NCBI RefSeq assembly: GCF_901709675.1 | Contig: NC_051088.1 | Span: 9,326,193-9,390,192 of the forward strand | Source of the DNA: Syngnathus acus | Lineage: Eukaryota; Chordata; Actinopteri; Syngnathiformes; Syngnathidae | DNA: 64,000 nucleotides | Direction of reading: 5' to 3' | Shown: one piece after another, positions 64,000-64,000 of the stretch | How positions within the stretch are numbered: the first letter of the stretch is position 1 | How the letters are laid out: each line of letters opens with the position of its first letter | The notes under the pieces: model-generated | What the model was told of the DNA's origin: nothing | Seen by the model: only the letters and a program-made list of their open reading frames with translations | Database searches by the model: none | Position numbers and translations under genes: made by a program

Positions 64000-64000
64000 C

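Overview
The window is nuclear DNA from a ray-finned fish (teleost). All recognised coding sequence is in spliced exons with GT/AG junctions, many introns are only about 80-150 bp, and the repeats are typical of fish: a V-SINE, hAT and Tc1/mariner MITEs, a decayed Tc1-like transposase gene and CA/GT microsatellites. The genus cannot be named from the sequence alone. I see no bacterial, viral, CRISPR or operon-like content.

Six protein-coding genes are recognised. Reading left to right: 1-8.3 kb holds the 5' end of prex1 (minus; first coding exon 8030-7887, the rest off the left edge, so 1-7886 is intron 1). 9.5-29.7 kb holds a complete ralgapb (minus; 30 coding exons that join in frame to about 1515 codons, a long 3' UTR and a probable noncoding first exon). 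30.9-38.8 kb holds a complete vwa1-like gene (minus; signal peptide, one VWA and three FN3 domains, 515 codons). 39-46 kb is intergenic with MITEs and simple repeats. 46.2-55 kb holds a complete tmco4 (plus; 14 coding exons, 660 codons). 55-59.7 kb holds a complete serotonin receptor htr6 (minus; three exons, 459 codons), tail-to-tail with tmco4. 61.6-62.95 kb holds a complete micos10 (minus; 73 codons). The last kilobase may contain the 3' end of another, unidentified minus-strand gene.

The genes do not form a pathway. They encode a Rac exchange factor, the structural subunit of the Ral GAP complex, an extracellular-matrix protein, a putative membrane alpha/beta hydrolase, a Gs-coupled amine receptor and a cristae-junction protein. 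The tmco4/htr6/micos10 order and relative orientation match human 1p36.13, and vwa1 also maps to human 1p36, whereas prex1 and ralgapb both map to human chromosome 20. The window therefore spans a junction between two ancestral synteny blocks near 29.7-30.9 kb.

Nothing in the window looks like a new biological system. The most interesting items are two well-preserved transposon insertions with perfect target-site duplications, an expanded second extracellular loop in HTR6, a third FN3 module in VWA1, a 19-C tract forming a tmco4 splice acceptor, and two anonymous candidate exons.
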